Assembly: GCF_023100685.1 (NCBI RefSeq)
Contig: NZ_CP090064.1
Span: forward strand, 3,100,001-3,164,000
Direction of reading: 5' to 3'
DNA from: Proteus vulgaris
GTDB taxonomy: Bacteria > Pseudomonadota > Gammaproteobacteria > Enterobacterales > Enterobacteriaceae
DNA length: 64,000 nucleotides
Part shown: positions 60,282 to 64,000 of the stretch, piece after piece
Layout: every line of letters begins with the position of its first letter
Position numbering within the stretch: position 1 is the first letter of the stretch
Translations under genes and position numbers: made by a program
The notes under the pieces: generated by a model
What the model was told of the DNA's origin: nothing
Seen by the model: only the letters and a program-made list of their open reading frames with translations
The model's database searches: none

Positions 60282-62447
60282 GTGAAAAATAAAAAATTGT
60301 TATTTTTGAGCGCTGCTATTTTATCAGCTATTTATGGTTCAGCATGGGCGACAGAATGTGATCCTACTTTAAATATCTGTGAAACGGTTAATGTTAATGA
60401 CGGTAATACGGCTCAAATAAATAAAGATGTTACGGTTTCTCAAGGTGATGGTGTTGTATTTAATGGCTCATCAACAGAATATAAAGCTCAAGCAATCACA
60501 AAAAACATTACTGTTACTGGTGATGGCGCAAGTGGCCTTAAGATAAATCAAGGTGCTTCTTTTAGCAGTAATATCAACCTAAATGGCGCTAATGTGACTA
60601 GTGAAAATGGCACAGCCATATTGGTTGAAGGCGATTTTCCTAAACGAGGTACTGGCGTTTATGTAAGAGACGGTGCCATTATTCGTGGAAAAACCGCAGC
60701 CATTGATTTTAGAACACTAAAAACAGGTTTTAGAAGTGATGTAAATGGTGAGATCCACGGCGATATATTAGGAAATGGTCACGCAGATACTAAAATAAAC
60801 TTTGCATATCAAGGTGGGGCTCAAAACGCCTTATTTGATGGATATCAAATCACGGGTGTTCCATTAATTGAAAACCATGGCAATTTAACTATCCAAGGAA
60901 AAGATAAAACGATTCATTGGGAAGGTAATTTCATGAATAAGGAAAATAGCCAGTTAATTTTCCGTCTCGATGATAATACCAATACTGATGAAACCATTCT
61001 TCATGTTGACGGTGATGTCACTTTTAAAAAAGGCAGCCAAGCCAAATTAGATTTTAAAGGCACCAGTGTCGATAACATTATAAATAAAGATATTATTTTG
61101 ATTTCTTCCAATTCAGCGATTAAAGATGAAGCTGGTATTACGGTTACTGACGCCAATGCCATTGCACCAGATGTATCTCCTTTATTAGAAAAAACAGATT
61201 CATGGTTAGAAACTACACCGCCTAATATTAGTGGTGGTGTTAGCGGCAATCAATTAGTTGCACGTTATGGCATTAGCTATGAAGGTGGTAATAACTTTAT
61301 TAGTGCTGCTGAACGTGGTGGCGTCAATGAAAATGGATTAACAGCAGCTAATTTTATTATTCCAACTGTTTTAAATGAATTTAATAATACCCGTAGTCAA
61401 ATTTCAGATGAGGCTTTGAGTTTATTAGTTGCAGCTGGAAATGACGATAATAATATTGCTGCATTATCAAATGATTTAGCCCCTATTGCTGATGGCAGTG
61501 ATATTCAAGCGGGATTAATCATGGTTGAAGATATGCGCAATAATATCGCACATCGCTATTTACGCTATGATAACCAATTGCCAATTGAAGAAAGAGAAGC
61601 TGGCTGGAATAGTTGGGCCAATTTACTGTATGGTTATGGCACACAAAGCAATCAGGGTGGAATTAACGGTTACAACACTTATCGTACTGGTATTCAAATC
61701 GGTACTGATTATGAAATTAATCAAGATGCTCTTATTGGTGTTTCTTTTGCTTATAACTACGCAAAGGCTGACGCCAAACAACGTAACGCAAGTAAAGAAA
61801 TTAACCATTTTGAATTTATGCCTTACACCGGTTGGTATAGTGACACATTATTCCTAAACGGTAATTTAAATATTGGTTATTACACTGTCGATAGCGAACG
61901 AGATATTGGTGATAATACTGGATGGGAAGGAAATACCAAAGCAAAAGGTGATTATTCTGGTGTGCAATTAGGTTATCAAATTAACGCTGGAACCTATTTT
62001 GATTTTGATTTCATCTATATTAAACCGATGCTGACTTACCAATATCAATGGCTCAATATTGATTCTTGGGAAGAAACAGGCTCCGCCTTATCTATGCGTA
62101 CTTATGGCCAACGATATGCTGTTAATCAATTAGGTGGCTCTGTTGCTTTATGGAATAGCTATCAAACTGCTTATGGAAAATTAACCCCATCCCTTAATCT
62201 TCGTTATTTCAAAGATATCGCAGGTGACAATAATATTAATCAACGCCACAGTCTGACTTATTTTAATACTGGAGGAGATACCTTTGATATTAAAGGAAAT
62301 ACTGTTGGTGGTGACATTATTAGTGCGGAATTAGGTGCCAATCTCGATATCACTCAATCATTAAATTTAGGCACAACGATGGGCTATCAGCGTTATGACA
62401 AATTTAATGAAGGACGCATTGGTTTCACTTTTAGCCAGCGTTTCTAA
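60282..62447 (+). CDS. Classical (type Va) autotransporter
   Basis: A 721-aa outer membrane protein starting at GTG, with GGAG seven bases upstream. It has a signal peptide (residues 1-23, ending AWA), a passenger with beta-helix-like repeats (about 25-430, NITVTGDGASGLKINQGASF, NVTSENGTAILVEG) and two Cys in ECDPTLNICE near its start. A C-terminal autotransporter barrel begins at about 445 (WNSWANLLYGYGTQ) and ends in FTFSQRF. No protease or esterase motif was seen. It sits 36 bp after the porin and 12 bp before the chondroitinase, so it is very likely part of the same operon. Confidence 0.88.
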   Translation: MKNKKLLFLSAAILSAIYGSAWATECDPTLNICETVNVNDGNTAQINKDVTVSQGDGVVFNGSSTEYKAQAITKNITVTGDGASGLKINQGASFSSNINLNGANVTSENGTAILVEGDFPKRGTGVYVRDGAIIRGKTAAIDFRTLKTGFRSDVNGEIHGDILGNGHADTKINFAYQGGAQNALFDGYQITGVPLIENHGNLTIQGKDKTIHWEGNFMNKENSQLIFRLDDNTNTDETILHVDGDVTFKKGSQAKLDFKGTSVDNIINKDIILISSNSAIKDEAGITVTDANAIAPDVSPLLEKTDSWLETTPPNISGGVSGNQLVARYGISYEGGNNFISAAERGGVNENGLTAANFIIPTVLNEFNNTRSQISDEALSLLVAAGNDDNNIAALSNDLAPIADGSDIQAGLIMVEDMRNNIAHRYLRYDNQLPIEEREAGWNSWANLLYGYGTQSNQGGINGYNTYRTGIQIGTDYEINQDALIGVSFAYNYAKADAKQRNASKEINHFEFMPYTGWYSDTLFLNGNLNIGYYTVDSERDIGDNTGWEGNTKAKGDYSGVQLGYQINAGTYFDFDFIYIKPMLTYQYQWLNIDSWEETGSALSMRTYGQRYAVNQLGGSVALWNSYQTAYGKLTPSLNLRYFKDIAGDNNINQRHSLTYFNTGGDTFDIKGNTVGGDIISAELGANLDITQSLNLGTTMGYQRYDKFNEGRIGFTFSQRF

Positions 62448-62459
62448 GGAGAAAAAATA

Positions 62460-64000
62460 ATGCCGATATTTCGTTTTACTGCACTTGCAATGACATTGGG
62501 GCTATTATCAGCCCCTTATAACGCAATGGCAGCCACCAGCAATCCTGCATTTGATCCTAAAAATCTGATGCAGTCAGAAATCTATCATTTTGCACAAAAT
62601 AACCCATTAGCAGACTTCTCATCAGATAAGAATTCAACACTGACGTTATCTGATAAACGTAGCATTATGGGAAACCAATCCCTTTTGTGGAAATGGAAAG
62701 GTGGCAGTAGTTTTACTTTACATAAAACGTTGATTGTCCCAACAGATAAAGAAGCATCTAAAGCATGGGGGCGTGCATCTACACCCGTTTTTTCATTTTG
62801 GCTTTATAACGAAAAACCCATTGATGGTTATCTCACTATCGATTTTGGGGAAAAACTCAATTCAATCAGTGAGGCTCAAGCTGGATTTAAAGTAAAACTA
62901 AATTTCACTGGTTGGCGTGCAGTGGGTGTCTCTTTAAATAACGATCTTGAAAATCGTGAGATGACCTTAAATGCAATGAATACCTCCTCTGATGGTACTC
63001 AAGACAGCATTGGGCGCTCTTTAGGCGCTAATGTCGATAGCATTCGCTTTAAAGCCCCCTCGAATGTTGGACAAGGTGAAATCTATATCGATCGTATTAT
63101 GTTTTCTATCGATGATGCTCGCTACCAATGGTCTGATTATCAAGTAAAAACGCGTTTATCGGAACCTGAAATTCAGTTTCATAACGTACAACCTCAGTTA
63201 CCGGTGACACCTGAAAATCTAGCTGCAATTGACCTTATTCGCCAACGTTTGATAAATGAGTTTGTTGGCGGCGAAAAAGAGACAAATCTCGCACTAGAAG
63301 AAAATATTGGTAAGTTAAAAAGTGATTTTGATGCTCTTAATATTCACGCTTTAGAGAATGGCACAATACAAGGGCGACACCTGATCACAGACAAACAAAC
63401 TATTATTTACCAACCTGAAAATCTCAACCCTCAAGATAAACAACTATTTGATAATTATGTCATTTTAGGTAATTACACAACATTGATGTTTAATATTAGT
63501 CGGGCTTATGTGCTGGAAAAAGATCCCTCACAAAAAGCTCAACTAAAGCAGATGTACTTATTAATGACAAAACACTTATTAGATCAAGGCTTTGTTAAAG
63601 GAAGTGCATTAGTCACAACCCATCACTGGGGGTATAGTTCTCGTTGGTGGTATATTTCCACATTACTAATGTCTGATGCTCTAAAAGAGGCAAACTTACA
63701 AACTCAAGTTTATGATTCATTGTTGTGGTATTCACGAGAGTTTAAAAGTAGTTTTGATATGAAAGTGGGTGCAGATAGCTCCGACTTAGACTATTTCAAT
63801 ACCCTATCTCGTCAACACTTAGCCTTATTACTACTAGAGCCTGATGATCAAAAACGTATCAACTTAGTTAATACCTTCAGCCATTACATCACTGGCGCAT
63901 TAACTCAAGTACCGCCGGGTGGTAAAGATGGTTTACGCCCTGACGGTACTGCGTGGCGACATGAAGGCAACTATCCAGGCTACTCTTTCCCTGCCTTTAA
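62460..64000 (+). CDS. Chondroitin sulfate ABC endolyase (chondroitinase ABC I), 5' part
   Basis: This polysaccharide lyase (family PL8) cleaves chondroitin sulfate, dermatan sulfate and hyaluronan by beta-elimination. The 513 codons in view start with a signal peptide (MPIFRFTALAMTLGLLSAPYNAMAA, 24 residues) and match, from memory, the Proteus vulgaris enzyme with scattered substitutions and no indel. The N-terminal jelly-roll domain fills about 25-234, and the alpha-toroid catalytic domain follows. His501 and Tyr508, catalytic in P. vulgaris, are codons 501 and 508 here (RHEGNYPGYSF). AAGGAG precedes the ATG. Full length is about 1021 aa, so half is beyond the edge. Confidence 0.95.
   Translation, partial: MPIFRFTALAMTLGLLSAPYNAMAATSNPAFDPKNLMQSEIYHFAQNNPLADFSSDKNSTLTLSDKRSIMGNQSLLWKWKGGSSFTLHKTLIVPTDKEASKAWGRASTPVFSFWLYNEKPIDGYLTIDFGEKLNSISEAQAGFKVKLNFTGWRAVGVSLNNDLENREMTLNAMNTSSDGTQDSIGRSLGANVDSIRFKAPSNVGQGEIYIDRIMFSIDDARYQWSDYQVKTRLSEPEIQFHNVQPQLPVTPENLAAIDLIRQRLINEFVGGEKETNLALEENIGKLKSDFDALNIHALENGTIQGRHLITDKQTIIYQPENLNPQDKQLFDNYVILGNYTTLMFNISRAYVLEKDPSQKAQLKQMYLLMTKHLLDQGFVKGSALVTTHHWGYSSRWWYISTLLMSDALKEANLQTQVYDSLLWYSREFKSSFDMKVGADSSDLDYFNTLSRQHLALLLLEPDDQKRINLVNTFSHYITGALTQVPPGGKDGLRPDGTAWRHEGNYPGYSFPAF

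Overview
The window is chromosomal DNA of a Proteus species (Morganellaceae, Enterobacterales). The sequence is AT-rich. Core proteins follow their E. coli counterparts closely (MurE, FtsI, Cra, LeuABCD, SpeAB, MetK, MutH). The right edge carries the first half of a chondroitin ABC lyase that, as far as I remember the sequence, is nearly identical to the Proteus vulgaris enzyme, with the catalytic His and Tyr at codons 501 and 508. The cellulose operon and the chondroitin locus fit the P. vulgaris side of the genus, but the species cannot be fixed from this window alone. I saw no rRNA, tRNA, IS element, prophage or CRISPR array.

Layout. Positions 1-5.2 kb hold the start of the division and cell wall (dcw) cluster on the minus strand: mraZ-rsmH-ftsL-ftsI-murE-murF, with a sigma70-like promoter and three 10-nt MraZ repeats. 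At 5.8-17.8 kb is cra, an acyl-CoA ligase where E. coli has ilvIH, leuO, the attenuated leuLABCD operon, and sgrR with a probable divergent SgrS-type sRNA. At 17.8-18.4 kb, just upstream of mutH, is a cluster of DnaA boxes in the position of E. coli DARS2. At 18.4-25.1 kb are mutH, a BudC-type short-chain dehydrogenase, speB, speA and metK with a MetJ operator.

The stretch 25.2-37.1 kb is a divergent cellulose locus (bcsG / bcsR-bcsQ-bcsA-bcsB-bcsC) with no bcsZ, bcsE or bcsF. At 37.2-38.4 kb is a BigR-like ArsR repressor with two YeeE/YedE membrane proteins. Then come sprT, an M-box riboswitch in front of an N-terminally short mgtE, a small lipoprotein and hcp-hcr. The cellulose and sulfur genes sit between metK and sprT, which are near neighbours in E. 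coli.

Positions 44.4-54.3 kb hold an accessory set: an aldehyde dehydrogenase, an AGCS symporter, clcA, a two-domain TehB, a potassium channel, an exported Ntn hydrolase, yceI with a cytochrome b561, and a small membrane protein. hcp and tehB each have a strong NsrR-type operator, so they probably share a nitric oxide regulon.

Positions 54.8-64.0 kb look like a glycosaminoglycan locus: an RpiR-type regulator, a small trimeric autotransporter, an acetyltransferase, then a Tat-exported sulfatase, a KdgM-type porin, a classical autotransporter and chondroitinase ABC. The sulfatase is preceded by a perfect 10-bp inverted repeat that may be the control site of the locus.
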